Assembly: GCA_001600455.1 (NCBI GenBank)
Contig: BCKC01000001.1
Coordinates: forward strand, 1,948,441-2,012,440
Reading direction: 5' to 3'
DNA length: 64,000 nucleotides
Source: Endocalyx cinctus
Lineage: Eukaryota > Ascomycota > Sordariomycetes > Amphisphaeriales > Apiosporaceae
In this document: piece after piece, positions 35,489 to 47,020 of the stretch
Numbering within the stretch: the stretch's first letter is position 1
Layout of the letters: each line of letters starts with the position of its first letter
Translations under genes and position numbers: made by a program
Notes under the pieces: generated by a model
The model's database searches: none
Told to the model about the DNA's origin: nothing
Seen by the model: the letters and a program-made list of their open reading frames with translations, nothing else

Positions 35489-36075
35489 GAAGACGATACG
35501 TCCGAATCGCAGCCGGAACCCGATCTTGGACAACCCCGAACCGCAGCCCAATGGTTTTCCGACAATTGGAACTCTCTCTACTTCTAGTAAAATCTTCTCT
35601 CATTGCCTGCCGTGTCGACGAAGACACGGGGTTGCTGCTTGCTGCTGCTTCTAATGATCACCTTCTCAGGACGGAGCACTAATCCACTGAAGAAGGGTTT
35701 GACACGTATAGCCAACCAATAAGTCGACTATGCAGAATGAGGGGAGAGTTGTTGAGCTTCAGACATAAAGCGGGTCGGACAACTGGCATGAGAATATTGC
35801 CTTTCCTGCCAGATTATTCTGGATACAAGCTGTTGTATTATGTACCATTCCCTTGCTAGCGAGTAGCTATTGATTAACCCAATATTATGAATTGAGCTTG
35901 TGAGAAAAAAAGAAAAAAAAGACAACATGCAGTGAATCAAACATGGCCGGTATGTATCCAGGTAAACAAAATCTAACCTAGGGATTTCACACAAGTTGAA
36001 GTCACTACTGCTACTGGATCACGGAGTAGTCGATGAGTCCTTCAAGTACTTAAATGTGACGGGTATCTATTTTCC

Positions 36076-36120
<45 letters not shown>

Positions 36121-36169
36121 GTCTTGTTTCTTTTTTAACTCATCATACTATGTAACGTAACACCCCCCA
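35489..36169. other. Spacer between convergent taxilin and LTV1 genes
   Basis: No gene seen. Directly after the taxilin TAG the same frame stays open for another ~33 codons, which may be chance. A 7-bp stem inverted repeat CCGTGTC/GACACGG lies at 35610-35629, possibly in the 3' UTR. A long AT microsatellite lies at 36082-36117. Confidence 0.55.
36082..36117. repeat. (AT)18 microsatellite
   Basis: Eighteen AT units lie about 50 bp beyond the LTV1 stop codon, probably in or just after its 3' UTR. Confidence 0.95.
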
Positions 36170-37658
36170 TCAGCGCGACACGGCGGCAGGCGTCTTCTTA
36201 CTCGTAGAAGAAAGGCCGTGCTTCTGGCGAATCCTGGCGGGGCCGAGCTCGCGCCTGATCTCGTCGAGCTGCTCGGTACCGCTCTTCCACTTGCCCTTCC
36301 TGACCTGCTTCTTCCCTTGGGTGGAGTAGCCGCCGAGGAAATCGTCGAGGATGCCGTCGAAGTCGCCGCGGGTGGGGCCGGTGACGCTGGAAGCGGTCGA
36401 GATCTGCGACATGGAGACGGAGGCGCCGCCATCGTAATCGTCGTCCATCTCGCCGACGTCGAAGTCGGGGTCGTACTCGCGCTGCTCGAGCTTCTCGAAC
36501 CGCGCGTCCAGCAGGCCCAGCTGCTCCGTCCGCACTAGCGACGACGACGTCATGCTATACGACGACGCGTCCGTCAGCGCGCCCTTGCGCTTCTTCCGCC
36601 GCCCGCCGTTCGTAGTTGTCGTCATGAGAGAGGACTGCAGGTCCGACTGCGACGGCGCCGGCGCCGGTCGGCCGCCCGTCTTCTGGTTCTTCTTGAAGTT
36701 CTTGAAATCCTCCAACCAGTTCTCGTTCTTCACCATGTCGGCTTCTTCGGCGGCTTCGAGGCCGTTATCATCATTATCGGTTATCCCCCGTCTCGCTGCA
36801 GAGACGAGCTGGGGTGCTTCGTCGCCGTCGTCTCTGTACTCCTTAGCCGGCTTCGCCGTACCATCCGTCTCCCAGCCTTCGTCGTCTTCGTCGCCCCACC
36901 CGAAACCGTTCTCGTCCTCGAACTCAACGTCGTCCAATTCCCTGCCGTCCTTGGCTAGCTCTTGGAATATGTCGTCGTCGTCGTCCACGTACGCCTCGTC
37001 TTCTAGCGCCTCAAGAACCTCTCGCAACCGCGGATCCATGTCCGGCTGGAAGCCGCCGATAGAGTCGGGAACGTCCTGCTGGGCCTGGTAAGTGAGGCGC
37101 TGCAAGTTTGTCGACGGGAGCATGTCCTTCTCGATTAGCTCGGACCTCTTCCTCTCCGCGTCCTCGAGGTCTAGCTGTCGCAGCGCGTCATCTAGGCTCT
37201 GCTTGTGCTTCTGTTTGCCTTTGTTGTTCTTGTTGCTCGGTCCGTCGTTCGCTTCCACGAAGACAACCTCGCCGCCTCCCGAGGAGTCTAGGTCCCGCAG
37301 ATGCTGCATGTAGTCGTATTCGGTGTCGTCGAAGTAGACGCCGTAGTTGGCCGCCTCACCCTCGTTCGACCGTATGTGGTCGATCTCGGAAGTCCCGAGC
37401 TCCGAGGCCAGGTCGTCCAGCTTTTTCACTTTGGATCCATTCGGTCGATTTGTCGGGTTCAACACCATAGGCGGTGCGTCGCTGTCGTGAATAAGAGGAT
37501 CATTTTGTTGACGGTGCACCAGGGTGAAGTGCTGGGCCGTTTTCTTGTCTCTGGAATTTAAAGATAGGTTCAGTTAGTATTCTCTTTTAAAAGCCATTCG
37601 GTATTGCATTTCCATGAAAAGAATTTTAAGTGACATACATCCACTTGCCTTTAGGCAT
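36170..37658 (-). CDS. ltv1: Ribosome biogenesis factor LTV1
   Basis: Exons 37658-37639 (only 20 nt) and 37550-36170 encode 466 residues, against about 463 in yeast. LTV1 binds the pre-40S subunit and is needed for its nuclear export and head assembly. The join restores [20 protein letters not shown], then [17 protein letters not shown], both hallmark N-terminal blocks. Further on come [14 protein letters not shown], acidic stretches (about residues 195-240), a Lys-rich [11 protein letters not shown] region and the C-terminal [18 protein letters not shown] block, where the family keeps its export and Ser-rich elements. Codon use is strongly G/C-ending. The gene is divergent from LSG1, with 497 bp between the start codons. 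Confidence 0.95.
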
Positions 37659-37739
37659 TTTACTGAAGTTAACTTGAATACTATTTCTCTCAAAGGGTTT
37701 CGAAAACCAAATTTCCTTCCCACAAAATTTATGTATATT

Positions 37740-37750
37740 GGATGAGATGG
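37740..37750. promoter_or_regulatory. PAC-like element GGATGAGATGG
   Basis: It matches the GATGAG core and the following AT of the PAC consensus. It lies 82-92 bp upstream of the LTV1 ATG, so it could also be inside the LTV1 leader. Confidence 0.4.
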
Positions 37751-37832
37751 CGGTAACAACGATAGTGGACTTGCTGAGTAAATAGTAGTCGCTGTGTGCG
37801 CTGATGGTTTGCAGCCCAAACAACCCACCAAG

Positions 37833-37844
37833 TCAAAAAATTTT
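37833..37844. promoter_or_regulatory. RRPE-like element TCAAAAAATTTT
   Basis: It differs from the yeast RRPE consensus TGAAAAATTTT by one base and one A. It lies 175 bp from the LTV1 ATG and about 310 bp from the LSG1 ATG. Confidence 0.45.
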
Positions 37845-38155
37845 GGTGGGGTAATTTTCTTATCAGACTTTTATCGAGCTTATCGGCGGCCTTATCGGGT
37901 AATTAGCGTTAAAAGTGACGCAAAATTAAGTTCGCCCCTCCATTAATCAGCACCTATTTTTCACTAAATGCCATCAGTGCAAAACCCCTCCATTAACCAG
38001 CCTACCAAAAATCTATTCATCAACCACATATTTTTTCAAGTTGTCAGAGTTGACATATTTTGCGCCAAAAAGCAAGACAGTTTTCTCTTATAAGTTGTAT
38101 ATTTCAGAAATATCAAAAATCGAGTTTGTGCAGTCATTAGGTCAAGTTGCCCACT

Positions 38156-40246
38156 ATGGTTTTGGCAAAGTCTAAAAATGCCGTTGGGCTCGGCAATACC
38201 TTAATGAATGACCGTTTTGGAAAAGGTAAAGGCAGTGATCGAAAGAAGGGCTCGTCTGCTGTTATGCGAATAAACCATGCCACCGGTGAAGAGGTACATA
38301 AACTCCATCCTACTTATTCCTAAAAATAAAAATATATTTAACGCTCACTTCATTAAAATAGTATATCACAAATGATAAAAAAGAAGCAGCATGGGTGAAA
38401 ATGCGATCAGTTACCGAGCAGGGTGCGCTAGACGAATTCCTCGCCACCGCTGAACTTGCCGGTACAGATTTCACTGCTGAAAAGATGAACAACGTCAAAA
38501 TTATCCACACAGATCAGAGAAGCCCTTATTTGTTATCTGCGACCGAAGAACGTAATGTTCTGGGTAAGCACAAGCAGCACAGGGCTAGATTGACTGTTCC
38601 GAGGAGACCGGGATGGAATGCCTCGACCACACCAGCCGAGTTAGACCAGTTAGAAAGAGAAAGCTTTCTGAACTGGAGGCGAGGCCTGGCTGAGCTCCAA
38701 GAAAATAATGATTTGCTCATGACGCCATTCGAGCGCAATCTTGAAGTCTGGCGCCAGTTATGGCGGGTTATAGAGAGATCAGATCTGGTTGTCCAAATCG
38801 TGGATGCCCGAAACCCGCTCATGTTTCGGTCAGAAGATCTAGAGAACTACGTTCAGGATGTTGATCCATCGAAAAAAAATCTATTATTAGTGAATAAGGC
38901 GGACATGATGACCACGAAACAGAGAAAAGCCTGGGCTAATCATTTCAAACAAAAACGGATATCATACCGGTTCTTCTCAGCGAGCTTAGCTAAGCAGTTG
39001 ATCGATGAGCGTGATCTCGAGGACGAGCCGGAAGAGCCACTCAATGGCGAAAGTTCAAATCCAAAGACAATCCGGTCACGTGCACCCGTTGATTCATCAG
39101 ATGAGGAAAGTGAGGAGGATGAGGAGAGCGAAGAGAGCGAAGACGATGATGTTCCGGCAGCGCCTTCAAATACGGATGTTGACGAAGATATAAGAATACT
39201 TACAGTTGAAGAATTGGAAAGTATCTTTATCAAACATGCATCCTCACCAGATGGTAAGTTATCTCATATCTGAAAACTTAACGACCGCAGACACTGATGT
39301 ACTTCTAGACTTACCCGACAAGAAACTACAAATTGGACTCGTCGGATACCCTAATGTTGGAAAGTCTTCTACGATCAACGCCTTAGTGGGCGCAAAGAAA
39401 GTGTCTGTGTCTGCAACCCCTGGCAAAACAAAGCATTTCCAGACTATCCACCTAAGCGACAACGTGATATTATGCGATTGTCCTGGTCTGGTATTTCCAA
39501 ACTTCGCCACCACAAAGGCTGATCTTGTCTGTAACGGTGTCCTTCCTATTGATCAGATGAGGGAGTTTACTGGACCTGTAGGCCTAATCACGCATCGAAT
39601 CCCACAACCTTTCCTGGAAGCTATCTACGGTATTCAGATCAAAACCCGCCCATTCGAAGAAGGAGGGACGGGAACACCCACCGCAAGTGAGCTGTTGTCG
39701 GCGTATGCCAAAGCCAGAGGTTTCAAAACACAAGGTGTAGGCCAACCGGATGAGTCTAGAGCCGCGAGAATTGTGCTCAAAGATTACGTCAACGGAAAGC
39801 TTTTATATGTACACCCTCCACCAGACTGGGAGGACGGCGCAGAATTCAATGCTGAGCTCTATGACGCCGCTCATCTCCCGGAGAAGAGGAGACAAGCATT
39901 GCAAGCTGCGATGGATGCTCTCGATGTTGGCGATGGTGATTCTACTATCGATACAGTTGCACTTTCGTTACCGACAGGTGCAAAATCTCAATCGATTGAT
40001 AAGGCCTTCTTTGCCGGGACAGGAAATGCAGGGCATCTCAAGATGCCTTTTAACCACAAGTATACCCAACAGGGGAAGGCACAGGCGGAGGCTAGACAAC
40101 TCAGTGGACGCAAGGCAAGGGCAATTATTGCTCTCGAGACAGGGATGGATCCCAAAGATGTTCGGCTAGGGTCAAGTAAGAAGCATTTCAAAGGCGGCAT
40201 CAAGGGAAAAGGAAAGAGAAATGATAACAAAATGTTGGACGATTAG
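38156..40246 (+). CDS. lsg1: Cytoplasmic 60S-maturation GTPase LSG1
   Basis: Exons 38156-38293, 38362-39253 and 39291-40246 encode 661 residues. LSG1 releases the export adaptor NMD3 from cytoplasmic pre-60S subunits. The GTPase is circularly permuted as in this family: DARNP (194-198) and the G4 motif NKAD (224-227) come before the G1 loop GYPNVGKSS (362-370) and the G3 motif DCPG (406-409). Between G4 and G1 lies an acidic Ser-rich insert (about residues 280-320). The C-terminus ends in basic KKHFKGGIKGKGKR. The first exon starts MVLAKSKNAVGLGNTLMND, a conserved N-terminus, which fixes the start. The 37-bp intron at 39254-39290 is very short, but GTAAGT/GCAG ends and the frame support it. 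Codon use is moderate in GC, unlike its divergent partner LTV1. Confidence 0.95.
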
Positions 40247-41066
40247 AGAAACTTGGGTTTCCGGTAAGCTGCTCGCATGGTATTAGGGAGTTATCTGACA
40301 AAAATATATTGGTAACCGTTATTCCTTGGCGTTCTTCGTATCGTTAATCGTCCTAGCTTCATCATTGCTCGTATTTGAACAAATGTGGTGAAAAATTCTA
40401 CTCCCCATTTCTTTGATCCCCACCATAGATATTCGATGTTTACCTGGCGAGTAGACGATCCCATGTAATTCGCCGTAAATACGAGTTGAGTCATTAAGTC
40501 ACTGTTCTTAGAATGAAGAGTGTTCAGTGCTTGAGGTTTGTGCATGGGTTTCCGAAACCTATACTCGGAGCCCCGGGCCTAGATGACACTGGCGGATCAC
40601 TGGGCACCTTGAAGAGCCTATTAGTCCGTGTTAAGAGTGCATCGAGAGCATCAACGGAGACTTTTTATTGTGTAGTCGGAAGAATATGACTAAAATGGGA
40701 ATAATCAACCGGCGTTATTGGTGTTGCTACCTAATGTCTCCGGGGTTATCTGCACACAAAAAAGAGACTAAACTCAGTCTCCGTCATACCTACACTTAAG
40801 TACTTGCATTAACTCATTCCTTGGTATTCAACTATTACTCAGCTAGATCAAACACCCCAGGGAATGAGATGGGAATAATTGATAGCAAAGTTTTGTTGAA
40901 AATATGATGGCAAGACTACTCGAGAGGAGTTCGAATATAAGAATCTGTGTATCGGTGGATTGAGGAACGGGATATCTCGCTCTCTTCTAAATGCACAGTT
41001 ATCCCACTCATATAGACACATACATACTAATATAGAATTCGAACTTCAACCTCTCTTCACCTCATA
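40247..41066. other. Spacer upstream of the aldo-keto reductase gene
   Basis: No gene seen. The region contains the LSG1 3' end and the AKR promoter, with a TACACTTAAGTACTTGC word near 40792-40806. ORFs are short. Confidence 0.55.
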
Positions 41067-42366
41067 ATGGCTACGAAAACTCTACCAAAAACACTTACCC
41101 GAAAGCTAGGCAAAGACGGCCCCGAAATCCCCGCCGTCGGCTTCGGCTTGATGGGCGCGAGTGTTGGTTATGGCCCAGCCACGTAGGTTTTCTTCTTTAC
41201 TTTCCTAAAATCTCAATACTTCCCGTACTCACATATATATTACTCCGTTGACTACATGTCCCTACTTACCTGAGCTGTACCTGATAAAAACTTTTAGTCC
41301 GGACGAAGAGCGACTCAAGCTCCTAGACCGAGCCTGGGAGCTCGGCTGCACCAATTGGGACACGGCGGACGTGTACGGGGACAGCGAGGACGTCGTGGGG
41401 AAGTGGTTCAAGCTGCACCCGGAGCGGCGGAGCGACATCTTCCTAGCGACCAAGTTCGGGCTCAAGGGATCCCTCGGCGAAATCGTTATCGACTCTAGCC
41501 CCGAGTACTGCAGAAAGTGCATCGAGAATAGCCTCTGGCGATTGGGCGTCTCCCAGATAGACCTCTATTACCTCCACCGTCCCAGCGCGGACGTGCCGAT
41601 CGAGGAGACGATGAAAGTTATGAAGGAGTTGGTTGAGTATGTTGAAACGATTCTTACCTTGTTTATTCGCTTACGATCAAAAAAAAAAAAAAATTCTTCT
41701 GCTAGTACTACTACTGGTAGTAATGTAGTAATAGGATAGTAGTGTCTGAAGAGTTCACAAAAGTAGTGCTAACAAACTTCACATAGGGAAGGTAAAGTCA
41801 AATACCTAGGACTCTCCGAATCGTCGAGCTCGACGCTCCGTCGGGCCTACGCCGTGCACCCGATCCACGCGATGCAAGTCGAGTACAACCCGTGGACGCT
41901 AGACATCGAGGACTCGTCCGGGACCAACCTCCTAGCGACGTGCGAGGAGCTCGGCGTATCCGTGTTCGCGTACTCGCCTCTGGGACGGGGCATCATGACG
42001 GGGGCGTACCGAACGCCGGACGACTTCGACGCGACCGACCACCGGCGCCACCTGGCGCGGTTTCAGGGCGCAAACTTTTACCGAAACCTCGAGCTCGTCG
42101 ACAGGTTCGCCGAGGTCGCGGCCCGGAAGGGCTGCACCCCGTCCCAGCTCGTGCTCGCTTGGATCCGGGCTCAGTCCGACCGGCTCTTCGTTATCCCCGG
42201 GACTAAGAAGATCCGGTGGTTGGATGAAAACTGGGGCGCTTCCGAGGTCGAGATTTCGGAAGAGGAGGAGAAGGAGCTTAGGAGACTTGTCACGGAGGCG
42301 GGAGTAAGCGGTGGACGCGACCCCATTTTTGGACACTACATAGATACCGTTCCTTTGAAGGCTTGA
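41067..42366 (+). CDS. Aldo-keto reductase (AKR13-like)
   Basis: Exons 41067-41182, 41298-41636 and 41787-42366 encode 344 residues. The protein reduces an aldehyde or ketone with NADPH in a TIM-barrel fold. The catalytic tetrad is complete: D60 and Y65 in [13 protein letters not shown]91 in LATKFG and H132 in LYYLHRPS. Family blocks [27 protein letters not shown] and [14 protein letters not shown] (NADPH 2'-phosphate loop) are present. The MQVEYNPW and PLGRGIMTG forms resemble the AKR13/pyridoxal-reductase-like group in fungi. The substrate is not predictable. Codons are almost all G/C-ending. There is no signal peptide, so it is cytosolic. Confidence 0.92.
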
Positions 42367-42913
42367 AAAAGGAATATCCAAAACAAAAACAAAAAAAAAA
42401 TATCTACGAATTAAAGGTTAGGTCATGACAAAAGGGATATGGAATTCGGTGAGTAAGCCGGATGATCGTCAGGAGTATTTTATTTTATTGTTTAAAAAAA
42501 GAACAAGTCAAATCTAATCTACTCCGAAGTCAGTATTGATCGATGAACCGAATCCTTGTTCACCCCTTATTGTTTATACGAATGTGACGCGGGTTATTTT
42601 TTGTTGGCGAGATTTTCTCGTATATAATGTCGGATAGTATTATTACCGTATTATCTGCTTTTACATAGTACATCTTATGCTATGCACAGTGAGGTTAAAT
42701 AAAACACGTTGGAACATACAACAAAAGATATAACAAAAACGGTTTCTGTATCATGTCAAATGAATTGCATATGGTATTCTGGTATCTTATTGCATTGACA
42801 TATAGCGAATATCATTCTCATATTCGCAAGAGAAAGATAGCCATGAATATTTGAGAATGTTACCGCTTGGGTATCGGTGGACGGAGCTAACAGAGTTAGC
42901 AGAGTTATTGCAG

Positions 42914-42937
42914 CTGCCTAGCTGCCTAGCTGCCTAG
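42914..42937. repeat. Tandem CTGCCTAG, 3 perfect copies
   Basis: Three perfect 8-bp units, followed by ACAGGTC. The related word CCTAG is frequent in the spacers of this window. Confidence 0.9.
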
Positions 42938-43201
42938 ACAGGTCTAATCTTAGGTACTTCTAGTACTGTGGTGAATTGACCTAATCTCTATGAGGTACTA
43001 AAATATGTAAATCATTATATAAAAAGATCGTCAGTGTACACGTATGCATTAAATATTAGTGTATGAACCGTATTCTTTAACAGGGTTGTAGTAAATAAGA
43101 AGAAATAATTCTTTTTTGTTTTCTCCATCACAATCTCATCGTCGAACGGTGTAGAAATAACATAAATAAAATAGGCGTACAGAATTTGACTCTTTAAAGA
43201 G

Positions 43202-43223
43202 ATATATATATATATATATATAT
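43202..43223. repeat. (AT)11 microsatellite
   Basis: Eleven AT units in an AT-rich spacer; no function visible. Confidence 0.9.
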
Positions 43224-44068
43224 TAAATCATTTTTTTACCGATTCAGGTAATCAATCTGAGTGTTCCTATAAATTTGAACATTATACATACTATGTAGTA
43301 TAACGTCACTGCATAATAACAGCAAAGGCCGTAAAACAAAATAAAACCCTGGCCAGTAAGAGGGAGCCCAGGGCTTTTAATCCTACATGTATGGGATGCT
43401 CACTTGATAAGCCGCAAGTGGACCATCCGCCCACCACAAAGTATGAAGATGTTCTCAACAAGGAAAAGTGTACGACTGACTTACATATGCACTGCATATT
43501 TTTACAAGTACATGCATCTATGGTGGTACAAACGCTACTCTTTCATAACTATCTAGGCAGCGAGATAAAATCACTTCGTACATTTACATTATCATCAAGA
43601 ACTAAAACCTGTAAGCCGGTCAGCCAAGTCCCGTTCATCTCTCCAAGTTGCCAACGGCTTACCGTTTTATTTTGAAAGAGAGAACATGGTGGTCAGCTAT
43701 TCCTATTCTAGGTAAAAGGATGAAGGAAGAAAACAGCCAAGAACCTCATCTAACTACACTACCATTCAGAACAAAATTTTTCTTCATCCACACGCCTATC
43801 ATATCCGTACCTATATAAAATATCTGCGGTCTAATTACTTTTCGATACGCTGCCAAGACATTCTCCCACAATATATTATTGATTCTGTGGAGTTGACCAC
43901 ACATATTGGATGGGGCTGCCGCGCACGCTTTGTCGCTAACAAAAATTTTTGGAAACACTACCTTGATGTTTTAAGTCGTGAGCTCTTGGAAATTTGTGGG
44001 GGAACTCCTTTAACTCGTCTTTGGGACTGACGTAGCAGGTCTATCTATCTAGTTCAACTACACGTAGG

Positions 44069-44078
44069 TACCTAGGTA
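44069..44078. repeat. Dispersed palindrome TACCTAGGTA (copy 3)
   Basis: Exact copy in the spacer upstream of the arylsulfotransferase-family gene, preceded by CACGTAGG. Confidence 0.8.
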
Positions 44079-44559
44079 ATTGCTATTCTAAACTACCTAC
44101 CAAAGTATTCGTACAACTGATTTACAGGAGATATACGATACGACCTTTGTTACTTTGTATACTAGGTATCCTGTCCTATTCCATCTAACGCTACTATCAA
44201 ACAGGTATGCATAATTTTCACAGAGAACTATTTCCTTACCCACAACTCATACACGGTAGTTTACACAGTAGACGCAAATAGCACCCGAAATATACAGGTA
44301 CCTTCATATACCACGGCATTGCCACCACAAACTCGGTAGACGGAAGCTACAGTTTTAAAAATCCAACTCAACTAACTGCGTGACGTCGCAGGCTTACCCT
44401 GCTTACACAAGCTGTAATCATGATGCTTTTGTAGAATTTGGCATGTTACTTAACCTGGACCAGCCTTACTGTGACGCTGCTTGCAGCGATGGTCCGAATA
44501 ATCGGGCTATGCTGTTCCCTGTACACGAGTCTCGGGGAGAACTTGACCCCCCTCCCTCA

Positions 44560-44575
44560 CCCCCCCCCCCCCCCC
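44560..44575. repeat. Homopolymer of 16 C
   Basis: Run of 16 C preceded by more C/T sequence, about 340 bp before the arylsulfotransferase-family start. The length may be uncertain. Confidence 0.85.
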
Positions 44576-44912
44576 AACACCGTACCCACAGCATATTAGC
44601 ATAGTAAAATAAATGCAAACTTAGCTCTCTTCTCAAAATCCTAAGATTGGCTCAATTGTCTTGGCATCTCTCTTGTCGACGTACTCCTTTTACTACGGAA
44701 TACCAAACATGATGGCATTGTCTGCTAAGAAAGAGAGGGGGGACGTAATAACAAGGATACTTCAGCGAAACATGGCCGATATCCGAGGAAACTCTCGGCG
44801 ACCCATTTATGAGTTCCATCGTCGTATACAGATACATAAAACCTATGCACCGTCCTTCTAGAAGAGTTTGCGTGTGCCTGCCGAGTCTTACTTCGGAGCC
44901 ACCACCACATGC

Positions 44913-47020
44913 ATGAATAACCAAACAATGTCGAATCCGGCCACACGTTCTGCGACGACGGCGATCTCGAATATCTTCATCAGCTTCCTCCTCCTCTTCC
45001 TCCTCTTCGCCACCCGCGCGCACGCCGTCTTCGACTCGCGGCACCTCTACGACGTAGGATACTACGGCCTCTACCCGCAGGTCTCGTACAAATCCTTCGC
45101 GTCGAAGGCGCCGCTCCTCAACTTCCCCCGATGGGACGAACGATGCGACGATGACAGCTTCTATCTCATCTCCCCCAAGGGGTTATTAGTCTCCGATCCC
45201 GGCCCGGTCATCACCGACGCCCGCGGCGAGCTCGTCTGGAGGGGGAGCACGTACGACACGGTCATGAACCTCGAGGTCCAGACGTACAAAGGGGAGCGGT
45301 ACCTGACTTTTTGGTCCAGCCCCGAGGGGGTTTTTCACGGGTACGGACGCGGCGTGTACTACATGCTGGACGGGTCGTACGAGGTCTTCAAGACGATCGA
45401 GCCGGTCGGGGAAGGTCTCAAAGGCGACCTGCACGAGTTCCGCGTCACCGAGGCCGGCACCGTGCTCGTCACCATCTATAACCCGATCCCGGCCGACCTC
45501 ACTTCGGTCGGCGGCCCGTCCGAGGGCTGGGCCCTCGACGGCATGTTCCAGGAAATCGACATCGAGACGGGCGAGCTCCTGTTCCAGTGGAGCGCCATGG
45601 AGCACGTGCCCTTGAACGACACGATGCGCTACTTCATGGGCGAGGACGACGGCTCCGCTCCCGAGTACGCGTTCGATTACTTCCACATCAACAGCCTGGA
45701 TAAAGACGCCGACGGAAATTACATAGTGTCCGGCCGACACACCCACACCGTCATGTGCGTCAGCCCGGCGGGGGACATCCTCTGGAATCTCGGCGGCAAG
45801 AAGAACCAGTTTCGAGACCTGTCGGATGGTCGAGCAACCAACTTCGCTTATCAGCACCATACCCGACTACATGATAACTACACCTTGAGTATGTTCGACA
45901 ACGGGGACGCGGAGAGATGGGGGCCGGCGACGCCGTAGTAAGTACCTTTTATCAGCATTTATCAATTTTTGTCACTACATACTAGGAAGAAGAAAAAATA
46001 AAATCTTGATCTAGCACTACTCTAGAGATATAACTATTTACTAACTTATTATTTCTTCACAGTGATCACAGTCGAGGTTTACTACGTAAGTGATAATACA
46101 TCTAATCCAACGCAGCCTAATCTGCATGCGAGAAAGAAAGAAAGAGCTAACTCTTCCTATATACAGTCCAGCTCGACACGCAACACATGACGGCCACGGT
46201 CATACGCGAGGTCGTCGACCGGGAGTCGCCCAAATACACGCGATCGCAAGGCTCGATGCAGATGCTCGACGACGGCGTCGTCATCGGGTACGGCAGCTAC
46301 CCGGGGATCACGCAGTTCTCGTCCGACGGCGAGGTCCTGTGCGACGTGCAGCTGGCGCCGGCCATCATCTCGCGCTGGGGGTTCATCACGTCGTACCGGG
46401 CCTTCAAGACGCGCGCCTGGGTCGGCCGCCCCCGGCAGCGCCCCAGCGTCTACCTCAAGCCGTCCGACGGCCGGCTCTACGTGAGCTGGAACGGCGCGAC
46501 CGAGGTCGAGAGCTGGATCCTCCAGGGCGCCGAGTGGGACGACCTCGACGGCGAGAAGTACGTCGACCTCGACGTCAAGAGTAGAGAAACGTTCGAGACC
46601 GACTTCGAGATGAGCGACGATATGCCCCGCTACCTGCGCGTCGTGGCCGCGGGTCGCGACGGCGAGATCCTGGCTCATACCCAGGTCGTCGATAGGAGGG
46701 TGGGCAATAATCCGAAACACCTGGTGCGGAACATCGTGTTCGGGGTGTTGTGCGGGAGCGTGGCCGTCGTCGGTTTGGCCGCCTTGCTGGTGCGCAGGAG
46801 GAGGAGTAACGGCGGCGGTGGTAGCGGTAGCGGATTCTTTAGCGAGGCGAAAACGAACTGCGAGAAAGGCGTGGCGCAGGTATCGCGGGCGTGGTCGAGG
46901 TGGGATGAGACCCTGTTCAAACCCGTGTACGCGGCTTTAAGCCGGCGCGGTATACTGGCTTGGTGGCCCGATGGGAAAGGGGCTAGGAAAGATGAGCTGG
47001 AACCGCTGTATGGTGGCTGA
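44913..47020 (+). CDS. Membrane-anchored arylsulfotransferase-family protein
   Basis: Exons 44913-45937, 46063-46085 (23 nt) and 46167-47020 encode 633 residues. Residues ~18-38 are a strong signal peptide ending RAHA. The lumenal or extracellular part has the beta-propeller signature of the ASST family: DDDSFYLISPKGLL, GPVITDARGELVW, DYFHINSLDKDADGNYIVSGR, GDILWNLGGKKNQF, FAYQHHTRL and LSMFDNGD. A single membrane helix (about 538-558, GVLCGSVAVVGLAALLV) is followed by RRRR and a ~75-residue cytoplasmic tail, so type I topology is expected. Bacterial ASSTs move sulfate from aryl sulfates to phenols using His; several His lie in the equivalent HINSL, GRHTHTV and QHHTRL segments, but the activity of fungal members is not established to my knowledge. 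The ATG at 44928 is an alternative start. Codons are almost all G/C-ending. Confidence 0.88.

Larger units (their letters stand above)
37659..38155. promoter_or_regulatory. Shared divergent promoter of LTV1 and LSG1
   Basis: The 497 bp between two divergent ribosome-biogenesis genes contain GGATGAGATGG at 37740-37750, close to the PAC element (core GATGAG), and TCAAAAAATTTT at 37833-37844, close to the RRPE element (AAAAATTTT). Both elements mark ribosome-biogenesis promoters in yeasts and have been reported in wider ascomycetes. The region also has two related CCCCTCCATTAA(T/C)CAGC words at about 37935-37950 and 37985-38000. Confidence 0.6.
42367..44912. other. 2.5 kb spacer with short repeats
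   Basis: No gene supported on either strand. It holds three tandem CTGCCTAG units (42914-42937), an AT microsatellite (43202-43223), one TACCTAGGTA palindrome (44069-44078), a run of 16 C (44560-44575), and the promoter of the arylsulfotransferase-family gene. An ORF at 43391-43675 and others have no recognisable motif. Confidence 0.55.

Noticed and set aside
35489..35587. Open frame continuing 33 codons past the taxilin stop codon
   Set aside because: The TAG-G context is not a known readthrough signal and the tail already ends like other family members as far as I recall; probably chance.
36552..37091. 179-residue plus-strand ORF over LTV1
   Set aside because: Ser-rich shadow of the LTV1 acidic regions; the minus strand has clear LTV1 motifs.
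45186..45860. 224-residue minus-strand ORF within the arylsulfotransferase-family gene (and a similar one at 46157-46720)
   Set aside because: GC-rich third positions remove stops on the opposite strand; composition (Val/Asp/Arg-rich) is typical of such shadows.
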